A stretch of DNA of 64,000 bases from Archegozetes longisetosus (lineage: Eukaryota; Arthropoda; Arachnida; Sarcoptiformes; Trhypochthoniidae): positions 1,364,001 through 1,428,000 of the forward strand of contig JAEMBT020000009.1 of assembly GCA_018873245.2 (NCBI GenBank), written 5' to 3'. Within the stretch, counting starts at the first letter, position 1; every line of letters starts with the position of its first letter. The position numbers and the translations under genes were made by a program. A model generated the notes under the pieces. The model had not been told where the DNA came from and did no database searches. It saw nothing but the letters and a program-made list of their open reading frames with translations. Shown here in pieces: positions 12,161-23,155 of this stretch.

Positions 12161-12790
12161 ATGAGTGAGGTATTTATTGTAACGCTTTCAAACTAAGAAT
12201 CATTGTTGAGTAATTAGTAATAAATGTAGATTGCAAATAGTAATAGCAATAGATGAATAATTCAGCTATGTGTTCGATTATCTTCAGCAAATATTTTTCT
12301 CATTTTCCATCAATAAAATAATCGACTTTTGAAATAAAAGTCTCTAAATAAATTTAAATATTATCTCTCGTAGAAATCAGCAAATATTCAGAGAACGGCT
12401 TCATATAAGGCAGCAGTTCGTCGATCAGCTCCTATTTATGCCGAAGATCCAAATGACAGTGAAGATAACCAAAGTCCAGAATCAAACGAAAATGAACTCA
12501 TCATAACTTCACAGCCAACCAGTAAAACAACATCAAATGATAATTTAAAATACGAACCAATAATCATGTCAGAGAATGGAAACCATAACTTAGATAATAG
12601 TGACCAATATCTGAAACAGAAAAAAGATAACGGATTGGATAAACAGTGCTCAAAGTTTTGCTGTGAAAAGTACTGCTGCAATTACTGTAACTGTTGTCCC
12701 AATCAGTGTTTCGTATTTATGCAGAGATTAGAATCGATTTTAACTCATGTGTCTGATTGTGGCCTTAATGTGATACGAGTCTTTACATAA
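12161..12790 (+). CDS. Acidic/Cys-cluster protein, two exons
   Basis: Predicted 135-aa protein. Exon 1 is only ATG AGT GAG (12161-12169) before GTATTT; exon 2 is 12392-12790 after ATTCAG, in phase 0. The exon-2 frame has an in-frame stop just upstream of the acceptor, which supports splicing. The first 85 residues are Ser/Asn/Glu-rich (EDPNDSEDNQSPESNENE); then comes a tight Cys cluster (CSKFCCEKYCCNYCNCCPNQC) and a more ordinary 27-residue tail. No signal peptide is seen. The order resembles the protein at 11464. The tiny exon 1 is the weakest part; initiation at the internal ATG 12566 would give a 74-aa form. Function unknown. Confidence 0.5.
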
Positions 12791-13075
12791 ATATTATATT
12801 ATTATTGATTCTATTTTCAAACCTATCTTTTGCTTTATACTTAATTATTATTACATAAATTGATAGTCATTTGTTTAGTTCACACAATTGCAAAATAGAT
12901 TTTGTAACAATTGTTTTTACATAATATCGGCTAATCTTATCCTGTTTTTAGTTTTATATTCAATAAAAAGGCAGTCTTTTTCGAAATTATCATTACTTTT
13001 CAATAAGTTGAATGTCTATCTTTTACAAATAGTAATCTATTGAAAAATAATTTCCATAAGTTTTGAGACAATAAA

Positions 13076-13419
13076 ATGAAATCAATCATTTTGATTGCAT
13101 TGCTATTGATAAGTATTAGCCTAAGTGTTAATTGTTGTTCAGTTGATTCTGACTGTGCCATTAATGAGTGTTGTACTGGAATGGGAGGACCGAAACAGTG
13201 CGTTAAACTGTACGAAAAGGGTGAACAATGCTCCTTCAATTTCAGAAAATTGGTTAGTTTTACAAATTCTGAGTAATTTTTTTGGACTTCAAATTTAGAT
13301 CTTTGTATTGATAAAAAGTAAAAATTTTGTTCTAGAGCTGTGGATGCGTTCCGGGCACTGAATGCAGACTGCGTTCCGTTGCAGGACAAGAACCAAAGTC
13401 TTACTGTGAAGCTCTTTGA
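13076..13419 (+). CDS. Secreted 10-Cys peptide, colipase/AVIT-like fold candidate
   Basis: Predicted 86-aa precursor. Exon 1 is 13076-13252 and exon 2 is 13336-13419, joined in phase 0 by an 83-nt intron with GT/TCTAG borders. Residues 1-19 form a hydrophobic signal peptide. The likely mature chain has 10 cysteines, with a CC pair in the first half and a CGC motif opening exon 2. This number and order resemble the colipase-like fold of prokineticin/AVIT, Dickkopf and astakine-type arthropod peptides, some members of which are cytokine-like or are venom components. Cysteine spacing is my only evidence. The role could be hormone-like, immune or secreted gland product; no toxicity can be inferred. 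The reading frame is intact, and there is no sequence relationship to the A-I secreted family nearby. Confidence 0.7.
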
Positions 13420-13584
13420 GTACATTAAAAATAATTCAAAGTTTACCCAGTAATGATAAAAGCAATAATGATAACAACTTCAAAGATTTGAACACTAACT
13501 AAAACTTTAATTAAGAGTCATTAAATTTTCAGACAAGATAACAGCATTTTTATTAATTTTATTGATCATTTAGTTTATGGAAAC

Positions 13585-14080
13585 TTAATAACCACTAGCA
13601 TTAATTATATTTTCCTCGATTTCTTTGATAAATTTGATTAATCTATCATAAGATTTAGTCGCGAATTCGATAATTTTTTGTCTCTGGACTGGATCCGTTG
13701 TCTTTGCGAGTTCAGCATCGGTGTTTTTCTAAAGAGGAATTCAAGAAAAAATTACAATCCACGTTCTGATCCCTTTGAACAAGATTGGAAAACATTGAAA
13801 TATATGATCTGACTTTACCTCTAGGTCTACAACTCCTTTCGCTAAGATTGAAGCGAAGTTCTGGATGTAAGAACTTTTCAGTTTGCTGCCGGCTTCTTCT
13901 AAGATTTTTTTGGCTTCTGCCAATTTTTCTTTATTAAGTTTCAAATCACTCGCTTCATCGCAATTCACTTGAAAATAAGAAAATTGATTGAGTTTGAAGA
14001 CAACTTGACTAAAAGATTAATTGATTTATACCTAGGAGAGCACAAGCTAGTAAAACTGCTGCTAATAAAAGTTTTTGCAT
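13585..14080 (-). CDS. Small secreted helical protein, three exons
   Basis: Predicted 113-aa secreted protein. Exons on the minus strand are 14080-14032, 13967-13819 and 13728-13585, with GT/AG borders; total length is a multiple of three. The first exon is a signal peptide (MQKLLLAAVLLACALLG). The mature chain has a single Cys just after the predicted cleavage site (VNCDEAS). It is otherwise charged and Ala/Lys/Glu-rich (EKLAEAKKILEEAGSKL), typical of a bundle of amphipathic helices. The last exon is also helical and ends INASGY. A TATA box lies about 90 bp upstream of the start, and AATAAA signals follow the stop near 13555. Family not recognised; small helical secreted proteins of this kind occur among arthropod salivary, allergen-like and odorant/lipid-carrier proteins. 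Confidence 0.72.
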
Positions 14081-14165
14081 TTTGAAAGAGATTTATTTAA
14101 TAAGTTATCCACAATTTCCAATCAATGAATCACCAAATTCTAATCATTTGAGGACAACTCCTGTG

Positions 14166-14177
14166 ATTTATATACTC
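14166..14177 (-). promoter_or_regulatory. TATA box for the 13.6-14.1 kb gene
   Basis: On the minus strand the sequence reads AGTATATAAATC, about 90 bp upstream of the start codon at 14080. Confidence 0.6.
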
Positions 14178-15535
14178 CGTTCGTAGGGATGAATAAAGAC
14201 CTTGTAATAGATCAATCTATTATGTCATCTATTGTTTCATTGTCTAATTGTTTGGATTATCTAATTAGATGTCATTGAGAGTCGTATTGAATGTTTCATT
14301 ATTTGTCAGATCAGTTTGTAGTGATTTCAAAATTAAGATATGAGCAAAACACTATTAGAAAACACTAGTCAATTTCTGAAAATTGCTCATCAACTTTTAT
14401 CTTATTAGGGATTTATTAATCTTACCCTATTTTATGATAAGCTCTTACTTCAAGAAAGTTTTATAAAACCATTAATTTACTTAACTTCTATTTATAAGTG
14501 CTATTGACGTTTCCGAAAGTTAATCAGAGTTGTAAAAAATTCAGTGTTGGGTTGTAGTAGTAATTAGTGATATATTATAAGAGAAGGCAGTTGTGAAGTA
14601 AAAATTATTTTCTATAAAATTACAAAATAAACGATATAAAACCTATAAAGTAAAATAAGACAAAACTAACTTTCAAAATGATGGAATAAAAGTTGAGTTC
14701 TAATCGTAATGTTTTTCCAACTTTAAGACCCCCACTAAACCTACATAAGAATGCTTCGACAACTTGGATAACATATAAAAATTTCTATCATAGTTACAAA
14801 CCTATTTAATATGTAGTTAAATGATAAGCCTATTTATTCTCAAATGTAACATTTATTTTTATCGTCACTGAAGCTTAAGTTCGACATTGAACTTATGCAT
14901 TCATCGAAACTGATCCTTAGATTACTTTTCAGTTGATTATGTTTTATTTCGCTAACTATTTTATAAGCTACAATTTATAACTCACCTAGAAGTTAACTAT
15001 CGAATCCTCCGATAAGAAATTTTAGTTTACCATAAGATATCTCGAGAAAAAGATTAAAATTGTTAATTTAGGTTTTGCTTACTTTATGAACTTTTATAAT
15101 TACTGAAACTTTCGAATTAATAAACAACCAGTGAATCAGTACCATTTTAATCATAAATAGTCTAATAATCTACGTATGCGAGACATAGAATGAAAGGTTT
15201 AGGCTTTCAAAGGTATATTTTTGCAAATTCATTTTATCGCACATTTTATACTTCTGAATAGAACACTAAACGAATGAGTGAAAAAGTTTTGACACTTATT
15301 TGATCAATAATTTTGTCTACAAACAGATATCTGTCGCGTTCACTAATGATAAATAACAGAATCTAAATAAAAGAATAACATTATTCAACTGCTTAAATGA
15401 TACATAAGTGTTATGTAAAATGCCTCACAAAAGAAAGAAAATTCATTGTTATTTTATACCCAATAGTTATTTTAAACTTTTAACAGAATCTAAAGTGCTT
15501 TCGAAAATATTAATAGATTTTAATATCTATATGAA
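14178..15535. other. Intergenic, no gene seen
   Basis: AT-rich sequence with no supported exon. It ends where a dispersed repeat arm (GTAGAGAAAATAAAAC) begins near 15550. Confidence 0.45.
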
Positions 15536-15792
15536 GCTAACTTCAAAACTGTACAGTAGAGAAAATAAAACATGACATATATAATGAATTCTTCAATCAA
15601 CTGTAAATTTTAAATATAATTATGCGTTCAAGTGATATAACACATTTTCACAAAATCGTATTTGAATTAACAATAATTTATAGAATCTATCATATTTTTG
15701 ACTAAATTAAAGTCATGATTTCTAAAAGGAAATGACTAACTAAAGATAAAATAAAACTATTTTATGTGATTAGTATCGGAATGATAGCATTA

Positions 15793-16738
15793 GGGGACAC
15801 CACCATTAAGAGACAGTATGTAGTATTAATATAAGAAAAGACACTCATAAAAAGGTCCATGATATTCTATAACGTCCCAATAAAAAGGAGTCGAATATCA
15901 TGAACCTTTATATGAGTGTTCCATTGATTTTAAAACTAGTGCTATTTAAGTTTGAGAAAAAACTTTTATTAAGAAAGATATCTACACTGCCGGTCATAAG
16001 TAGTCCTATCCCTCTAACTTTTGATAGAAGAGCTCCAAAATTATGTAATTTTGTATTGAAGTATCAAAATGCTGATCATGGACCAAATTTCACGAATAAT
16101 GATAATGGCAATGAAAGTCAGAATTGAGTGATGCTACATTCGTGAAAATTGGTCCATGATCAGCATTTTGATACTCAATTTGTATATAAAATTACATTAT
16201 TGTAGAGCTCTTCTATCGAAAGTTAGAAGATGGTAGAATTACTTGTGACCAGCAGTGAATGTTAACAGTTGTTTAGAATATAAAATAAACTATAAATGCA
16301 AAATAATTTTCATCAAAGCACTCCCCGTCATCAAAAGTATTGCCCTCGTAGTGAATAATCTTAACTAAAAATTTTTTTAACTAATTTTTTTCATCTTTTT
16401 TTAATTTAATTAATTAAGTCAAAAAATAAAATTCTAAACTTGACTAATAGTTTTGAGACTAGATTTTTTTCTATTAAATTTTCTTTTAAATAAATAAAAA
16501 TTTTCATACAAAGACCTTTCGCTTTTTAAGTTCTCGTCATATTGATTTATCCTTTAGCACAACTTAATTATAAATACAAAAATAAATGACTTAAATATAG
16601 ACTAGTATTAAGTTATATTTCGGGCTGACTATAGACTGAATCGTCCCAAATGTTGTACTTGTCCCAAACTTCAAAGCATGGCTTTTGTTTACAATATCCC
16701 AAACTCTAGCATTAGCGTCTCTTAATGGTGGTGTCCCC
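15793..16738. mobile_element. Non-autonomous Tc1/mariner-type element with inner hairpin
   Basis: Perfect terminal inverted repeats of about 23 bp (GGGGACACCACCATTAAGAG) are flanked by TA on both sides (15791-15792 and 16739-16740), the Tc1/mariner target duplication. Inside, 15985-16110 and 16132-16260 are a second pair of long inverted arms (shared block TGATCATGGACCAA), and 15843-15922 is a small palindrome. One inner arm ends in CACTGCCGGTCATAAGT, close to the terminus of the Tc1-like element at 49825, so a hairpin element may have nested here. No transposase is encoded. Confidence 0.85.
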
Positions 16739-16839
16739 TAACGATATTTTTCCGATAAGTTTATGAGATTTTCGTTTGTGATAGATTTTGTATAAGATTT
16801 GTAAATCTTATCAAAGGAGTATGTTCAAAATGGCCTAGG

Positions 16840-17400
16840 TGCGTCTCCTAACTGAACATATCAGATATACAGTACCAAGACCTACTTTAGAAATAAAGAG
16901 AACTTTGTCAATGGATGAATCCATTCGAGAGTTATATCCAAAGAACAAGATTTTGGTAGAATCGAATGGGCTAGCGGTTGCGACCGGAGCCACCTCTCCA
17001 AGGTGTCAGCAGGCAACAGATCTCGTAAGGGGCCTGGTAAGCGCTACGGATCGAGTTATGCTGGCATGACATCTAATAGCGGCAAGGAGGTCTCGGACGG
17101 TACCCACAAAACAAATCTCGTGCTGGAGACTGAGGCAGGTCTCCAGTGACTATTCGGCTACAGTCTCCCTCTCGGGTATCGAGCCCCTCTGGAGTTACTA
17201 CGGGGCTCCAGGAAAGTACGGCTATCTGTATAAAAAATAAATGCGCAGGATGCGACTCTAATCTTCAGAAAAAGAGGAAAATGTCGCTCTCTAGTGCAGA
17301 CAAGGCTGACCGTTTAACTTTTGTCCAATTGGTAAGATCAGACTTCTTGGCAAAGTGAAGTCGACTGACCCCGGAGTTCTCAAAATAGGTCCTGATGATT
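16840..17400. other. GC-richer island, probable transposon fragment
   Basis: This stretch is clearly richer in G+C than its surroundings (for example GGGGCCTGGTAAGCGC near 17029). It has short open frames on the + strand (16839-17069, 17146-17358) with ordinary-looking codon composition but no motif I recognise. It may be a decayed retrotransposon or foreign insert. No ends or target duplication found. Confidence 0.35.
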
Positions 17401-17639
17401 TAGTTTGCGACAGTTATCTCTAGGCCGCTCTGCAAATATTTTATATTTTTTAAATGAAGTTCTTAAGTATTTTAGCTAGTATTATTTCATTGGTTTTTAG
17501 CCTGTAACTTAAGCGATTCACCAATCTCAAAAATTCTTTCTGGTAATTAAATGCCTTGCTCTAGACTTCAACCTAAGTGCATCATCATTATAAAACGTCG
17601 AAGGCCAGAGTCCATGGGTTTTGAGCATACTCCTTTCTT

Positions 17640-17765
17640 ATGAATGACTAAGTTTTGATAAGAAATATAACTTAGTAAAATGTGATCAGAATTGCAGTTA
17701 TATTGTCTTTTAATATTGACTTTATATATTATATTTTATTTTCTCTACAGTACATTGTAGATCAT
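17640..17765 (-). repeat. Dispersed repeat arm
   Basis: On the minus strand this matches the arms at 32660-32800 (+), 33700-33835 (-) and 20205-20345 (+). The shared core is GTAGAGAAAATAAAA followed by a TAAAGTC-type block and an ACTAAGTTATA block. A shorter match lies at 15545-15580. It behaves like the terminal arm of an unrecognised inverted-repeat element. Confidence 0.55.
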
Positions 17766-18166
17766 AATTTTAGATCAACTTAAAATAATTTTTATAAGGA
17801 ATTTAACAGAATATTTGAGATTAGAGTTAGTTTTATTTTGGAAATCCGTGATACTTTTTATTGAATTAAAGGTTGAAGTAACTCAACTAAACTGCATTGC
17901 AGCTTGAATTGTCAATGCAATTGAAGACACTTTTAAGTTTGATCAACTTTTGATTTAATGCATAATTAAAATTCTGTAATCAAAGTGCATTTATAATCAC
18001 TAAAGTTAAATAATAACACTATTGGTGTTTAATTGAACCAAAAGTTATTCCATTCATATTAGAAAATATTTTAATAGAATTTTATTTTTGAAATCAAGTA
18101 ATTTCAAAGAATTTTGAATTTTGAAATCTATCAATTTGGTTGAGAAAAAAGTTTAGATTTGACCTC

Positions 18167-18554
18167 TTAAACAGTTGTAACATTTGCATCAATTGGTGTT
18201 AATGTGTTATTAGTATCAATAGGTGTTAGAGTACTATTTGCATCAATAGGTGTTAGAGTAGTATTTGCAGCAATAGTCGTCTGAGTGCTGTTAGCAGTAG
18301 ATAATACACCGTTGCATTGACCAGATCCGTGTCCTCCAAACCCGTGATGATTACATCCTCTTCCACCTCTGCCTTCACCTCTTCTGTGGGAATCGCCTTC
18401 ATTTCAGAAAACAATCAAATTAATCATAATATCATTGATAACAATTTCAAAGTATAAACTTTTGAGAACTTAAAAAGCAAATAATAAAAGTTTAATTACA
18501 ATTAGCGAGTCCTATGGCGAGAACCAAGAGTGCGATCGCTATTGAATATTTCAT
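18167..18554 (-). CDS. Secreted sequon-repeat protein, copy A
   Basis: Predicted 94-aa secreted protein. Minus-strand exons are 18554-18500 (signal peptide MKYSIAIALLVLAIGLAN) and 18396-18167, joined in phase 1 inside the Cys codon at the predicted cleavage site. The mature chain begins with a Gly/Arg/His-rich stretch (GRGCNHHGFGGHGSG). It then has a Thr-rich tail with repeats of the form IDANSTLTP, each carrying an N-X-S/T sequon. The frame is intact. Its upstream block keeps GCAAGTGTTTGGAATCCTA but lacks the TATA box and adjoining bases found in copy F, so it may be weakly expressed or silent. Function unknown. Confidence 0.8.
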
Positions 18555-18615
18555 TTTAGTTTCTATTTGAATCTTTGCTTCAACCAAGCAATAGTCTATG
18601 ATTTTCAATGCATTT

Positions 18616-18645
18616 CTTAGGATTCCAAACACTTGCGAGTAATTA
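18616..18645 (-). promoter_or_regulatory. Family promoter block of copy A, TATA missing
   Basis: On the minus strand this reads ACTCGCAAGTGTTTGGAATC then CTAAGAAATG. In copy F the corresponding bases are CCTATATAAACCGGGAAGAAATG, so about 11-12 bp including the TATA box are missing here. Confidence 0.6.
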
Positions 18646-18859
18646 ATTTTGAATCCTTCTTCTATCTATGATTGGCAAACTAATAAAACTTATATTCGAA
18701 TTATTGTTTTGATGTCGGGATTTGTTAAAATGATTATCCGATTATTAATAATTTTAGATAAAAGTGTTGTAACAGATGTCTTTAATATTTATTGTCTTTC
18801 TATTATTCGAAAGTTTTTTTGTAATTTTTATAGAAAGAGAGTTTGATAAAGATTTATAA

Positions 18860-19840
18860 ACCTATAACCTGTCAGATAGAAATTATTTTTCAAACTACTA
18901 CTAAAGCATGCTCTGAACTTCGGTTCATTAACATAGAAGGTACCAAAATAATGAATTTCATCTGTGATACCACGTCGTACAAAAAGTTTTAATGTTCAAG
19001 TTTCCTATTAGAGAAAAATTGACTCCGTGTGGTCATTGAATTAGTCATTATTTCTAACCTATAACCCGTGATTTTCATCAAAATCAAATTAATATTTTTC
19101 ATGTTGTGACAATTTAAACTCAGACTACAGCTCTATAGAACAAAGTCAAGTTTACGATAAGGTTTAGATCAAAGTTTCATTCAGATAAAATATTTGAACC
19201 TTGTCACAGCAAAACTTTTATTTTCTTCATTCTTATGCTTTTTCTTTGAAAACTTACCATATATTTTGCTATTTTAGTTATAGTCTGTTACTTGTGCTAT
19301 TTTGTGAAAGTTATTGACTTCTGCTTAATCAACAAGTACGTAAACTTATGAGGATTTTGTAGAATAGCACAATCAAAATTCATAAAATTGAAAAATCTAC
19401 TTATAATTCGATACAATAATTTAGAAAAAATTGTTTATTGCTTATAATATTTTATCCTAAACATGATTAAAACAACTGTCAAATGAAATCTGTTTTCTCG
19501 ATAAATTATTAATATTAAATTTACGTAAAAGTTTGTGTCAATTTTTTGACATTGATTTACAGGTTTACAAGTGCTTGAGAACTCCAGTTCCGTTAATCAA
19601 CCACCACATCAAACAATACAATATTAATTTTATATATGCTCAAAATAGTTTTAAGTCATTTGAAGATCTGTTATATTTTCAAAAGAATTCTTTACTAAAA
19701 GAAGTAAAACATCTAAGCAGTAGTTGTATCTTTTTGCGATCTAGGAAACTCTTGATAATAAACATTATTTTATTATCATTATCTTTGAACATGGATCAGT
19801 TGATGGTGGTAATGAATTCATGTTTACACTAATTGTCCTC
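18860..19840 (-). repeat. Segmental-duplication copy (A block)
   Basis: Read on the minus strand, this matches the blocks at 27430-28040 and 43240-43800 (shared pieces: the TGGTTGGTTTACGG region, CATTTGACAGTTGTTTTAATC and AAACTTGACTTTGTTC). Each block lies upstream of one secreted-family copy (A, D, F). Open frames inside it, such as 19533-19832, are not genes. Confidence 0.7.
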
Positions 19841-21002
19841 AAACATTGGATGATTTGAAAATAATGAAATAATTTGAAATATTGAAAATGAAAATAAAAA
19901 GTAACTACTGAAAATTTGGTCAATGTTTCTGAAAGTATGATTCCAAGAGTTAGACTCTGCTTGAAGAATAACTTTGGACACTTTCAGTATTTACTATAAA
20001 TTCAATAATATGTACTTTTTAAACACTTGTAATTTTGTTTATGAACTGACAAAAAGTACATTTTGAGTTAATGCCTATTATTTAAGTATAAAGTAGTTAA
20101 CCTGTTTTTGATAGAAATCATAACAAAAGCTTTATCTCTGATGACTAAGTTCAGTTTTAAAATGTCCACTCTGTACTGTACGTATATATAAAAATTTACT
20201 TCAAAAATGTACGGTAGAGAAAATAAGACATAATATATATCATAACGTATATAAAATCAAAACTAGAAAACAATATAGCTGCACAGATAATCAGATATTA
20301 TTAAGTTATAGATCTTATCAAAACTACGCTATCCATGAGAAAACAATTTATACAGGACTGAGATAATACATTGTGAACTCCTTTTAATTTGATTTATGAA
20401 GAGTTTTGTTTGGATTTATGTTCCCCTTATTTGAGATATTTTGCTTGTTTTTAAAACTTAATAACTACTAAAACAATAATAGAGTAAAGCCAAAACCAAC
20501 TGCATATTCGGATTTTATGTTAAAAATTACATTAAAAAAGTTTAATAAACTTTAACACAGTGATTATATAATTACTACAGGCGTGATTCACATGTGATAT
20601 AGTACTAAACCCTACTATTTCACTTTTCAATGAGGCTTTAATTTTAGTGTTTCACAGCTAATCTTTTGTAAATACTTACTATTGAGTTATCCACATATCC
20701 AGAAAAAACCCATAATAGGTTAAAAATAAGTTAGATCATGAAATGGTGAAATGAACTCTTATAATAATTGTTTAACTTATTAAAGAAATAATCCTATGAA
20801 TAATTTTAAATTATTTCTAAAGTTATTACAACTTCGAACAATAATTCACAAAAGTCTCAAAAAGCATAAACAAAACACTATGTAAGCATGAACCTGAATG
20901 TGTATTAATAACAATGATACATTTATTATTTTGAGTCAAAATATGAGCAATTAATATAAGGGTTTATATCTTTATTTCATGATTTAAATTTTTTTTAATC
21001 TA
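19841..21002. other. Intergenic with one dispersed repeat arm
   Basis: Positions 20190-20480 match 32655-32905 in the same orientation (for example GAGAAAATAAGACATA and ATTTATACAGG near the GAGCTGAGATA block). No gene was seen in the rest. Confidence 0.5.
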
Positions 21003-21920
21003 AGGCTTGGCTAGAGAAATCTGCACAAAATTTAAGACGCAATTTCTTAACCAAATATAGTTGATTCGATTAAATTTTGTTTTTACTTTGAAAGAATAGT
21101 TATTAGGTAACAAAACGTTGCAATTATTAGTTTATAATAATTTATAATAAGAAAGATATCCTCCTCTAAAGAGCTTGAGGCTAGGAAAAGGATTGGCGCT
21201 TTTATTGAAAGAAACCCGAATATGAAAACTTGCGATATCGTAAGACATTATGAATTGGAGGGCATCCCTCGCCTTACAGTATATTCAATTATCCAAAGAT
21301 TCATAAGTGGTCAGAGTGCCGATCGGACTCCAGGTCCGAGAATAAACCGAGAAATTAACCGAAAAACTAAAGACAAAATAATTGAGTTCGCGGTAATGCG
21401 ATCACTGCAGAAGTCTATATTCGGGAATGTTTACCACTTCTGAAAGATTTTATCGATAAGTACCATTCAGACGATAAATATGTTTTCTGGCCCGATTTGG
21501 CTACTTCTCATTACGCCAAAACCACTCAAGAATTTTACCAAAGAGTTGGAATCAAAGTTGTCCCAAAAGAGATTAGTCCTCTAAATGCCCCCCAACTCCA
21601 CCCAATTGAAAGATTTTGGGCAAATTTGGGTAAACAAATTTATGAAAATGGGTGGACAACAGATGAAATCCCTAAACTAATTCGAAGAATCAAAACAATA
21701 ACACGTAAAAGATCTGAAAATCTGTGCCAAAACCTTATGAGAGGTGTTAAGACTAATGTCCGCAAAGCAGCGGACAAAGGAGTACTATCTGTCATCAATT
21801 GATATCAAATCAAACTTCATATAATGTATTTTCATTTAATAAATTTCTGTTCAATTTCGGTGAATTTTTGATTAATAATTATTAAAATTATTTTTGTGCA
21901 GATTTCCTCTAGCCAAGGCT
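21003..21920 (+). mobile_element. Deleted DD37E-type Tc1/mariner element
   Basis: Terminal inverted repeats AGGCTTGGCTAGAG (left) and AGCCTTGGCTAGAG (right, read inward) are flanked by TA. A transposase start with a helix-turn-helix (MKTCDIVRHYELEGIP) lies at 21222. A C-terminal catalytic part lies at 21440-21801, with WPDLATSHYA and LHPIERFWA; 37 residues separate the D and E, giving a DD37E signature. The middle of the transposase, with the first catalytic Asp, is missing, so the copy cannot move on its own. Confidence 0.85.
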
Positions 21921-22628
21921 TATTTGGGGTTTCACTGCTCATATCTGACATTCATTTAGTTCTAACTTGTTTCTCAAAGATTCTATGTTTTAACAAATCA
22001 ATTTTGTAAGGCGATAAATTTTTTAATAACTATGTCTAAAGAGATCAATTTTCAAGTTTATTCCTAAGCTTATTGGATAAAAGACATCGAGAGCAAAGTT
22101 GATGATAAACATTAATAAACTCTTTAAATCTAGTTTCCAATATAGAATTGGAATATGGAATTAGTTTTAATCAAACTATCATAGTTTCTGCTCTATACAA
22201 CGACATAATTCATTTTTTCAGGCCCTCTAATAAAAAAGAATTAGGATATTTAACTCAGAAATTGAGAGCATAGCTTTAAAATGCAAAGGAAACGTTAGGA
22301 AAAGAACAAATTGTGCATTAATAAAAATTTATCTTTAGTTTAGATAAATATGTTTTACATAAATGAGATCATATAGTTTTCTGATTATAAATTTTACCAT
22401 TAAAAATTCCTATTAAAAATTGTGTACTTATTCAAACAAAAAATGAAATATTTCTCAAGATATTAATTTTCATAACTATCTCTTAATTCTGTGAATTGAA
22501 TTTCATTTGTGATTAATTAATTAATAACCTGATAATCAATTTTATTGAATTTTGACGTCAAAGCTATAATTCACTGACGAATTTCCAGTGTTTTTCTGAT
22601 CATAAGATTGCAAAATAATACAAAAATA

Positions 22629-22661
22629 ATTACTCACAAGTGTTTCAGACCCTATATAAAC
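22629..22661 (+). promoter_or_regulatory. Family promoter block, copy B
   Basis: ATTACTCACAAGTGTTTCAG followed by ACCCTATATAAAC. The TATA box lies about 75 bp upstream of the start codon at 22733, and the block is shared with the other family members. Confidence 0.75.
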
Positions 22662-22732
22662 ACCATTGAAAACTGAATCAAATTTACAGACCTATTGATT
22701 CTTTGAAGTCAAGTATCAGAATTGATTGTAAA

Positions 22733-23155
22733 ATGAAATATTCAATAGCAATCGCACTTTTGGTTCTTGCCATTGGACTCGCTAATTGTAATAAAACTTT
22801 TATTTTATAAACTTTTATTATTTAATTTTGAGTTTTTTAAAGTTAATACTTTGAGATCGTTATGAATAAAATAATGATTACTTTTATTGTTTTTTGAATT
22901 AAAGGCGATCCCCACAGAAGAGACGAAGACAGAGGTGAAGGCAGAGGTGCAAGAGGACATGGACGTAATCATCACGGATTTGGAGGACATGGACGTATTC
23001 ATCACGGATTTGGAGGACGTGGATCTGGTCAATGCAACGGAGGATCATCTACTGGCAACAGCACTCAAACAACTATTGCTGCAAATACTACTCTAACACC
23101 TATTAATGCAAACAGTACTCTAACACCAATTGATGCAAATGTTACAGCTGTTTAA
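22733..23155 (+). CDS. Secreted sequon-repeat protein, copy B
   Basis: Predicted 101-aa secreted protein. Exon 1 is 22733-22787 (signal peptide MKYSIAIALLVLAIGLAN) and exon 2 is 22905-23155, phase 1, Cys codon split T|GC. The mature chain starts with a charged stretch (DPHRRGEDRGEGRG). It then has two tandem copies of a His/Gly unit (HHGFGGHG and HHGFGGRG), where other copies have one, a QCNGGSSTGNST linker, and repeats of the TLTPINAN/TLTPIDAN type with N-glycosylation sequons. It forms a convergent pair with copy C. Function unknown; candidates are a glycosylated gland secretion, a cuticle/silk component or a Gly/His-rich antimicrobial. Confidence 0.85.

Noticed and set aside
19533-19832. 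99-aa frame in the A block
   Set aside because: It lies in a segmental repeat present in three copies, and the other copies do not keep the frame.
22805-23032. Ser/Met-rich opposite-strand frames over copies B, C and D (also 24761-24946 and 29742-29930)
   Set aside because: Mirror readings of the Gly/Arg/His exon; the sense exons have splice sites, signal peptides and conserved frames.
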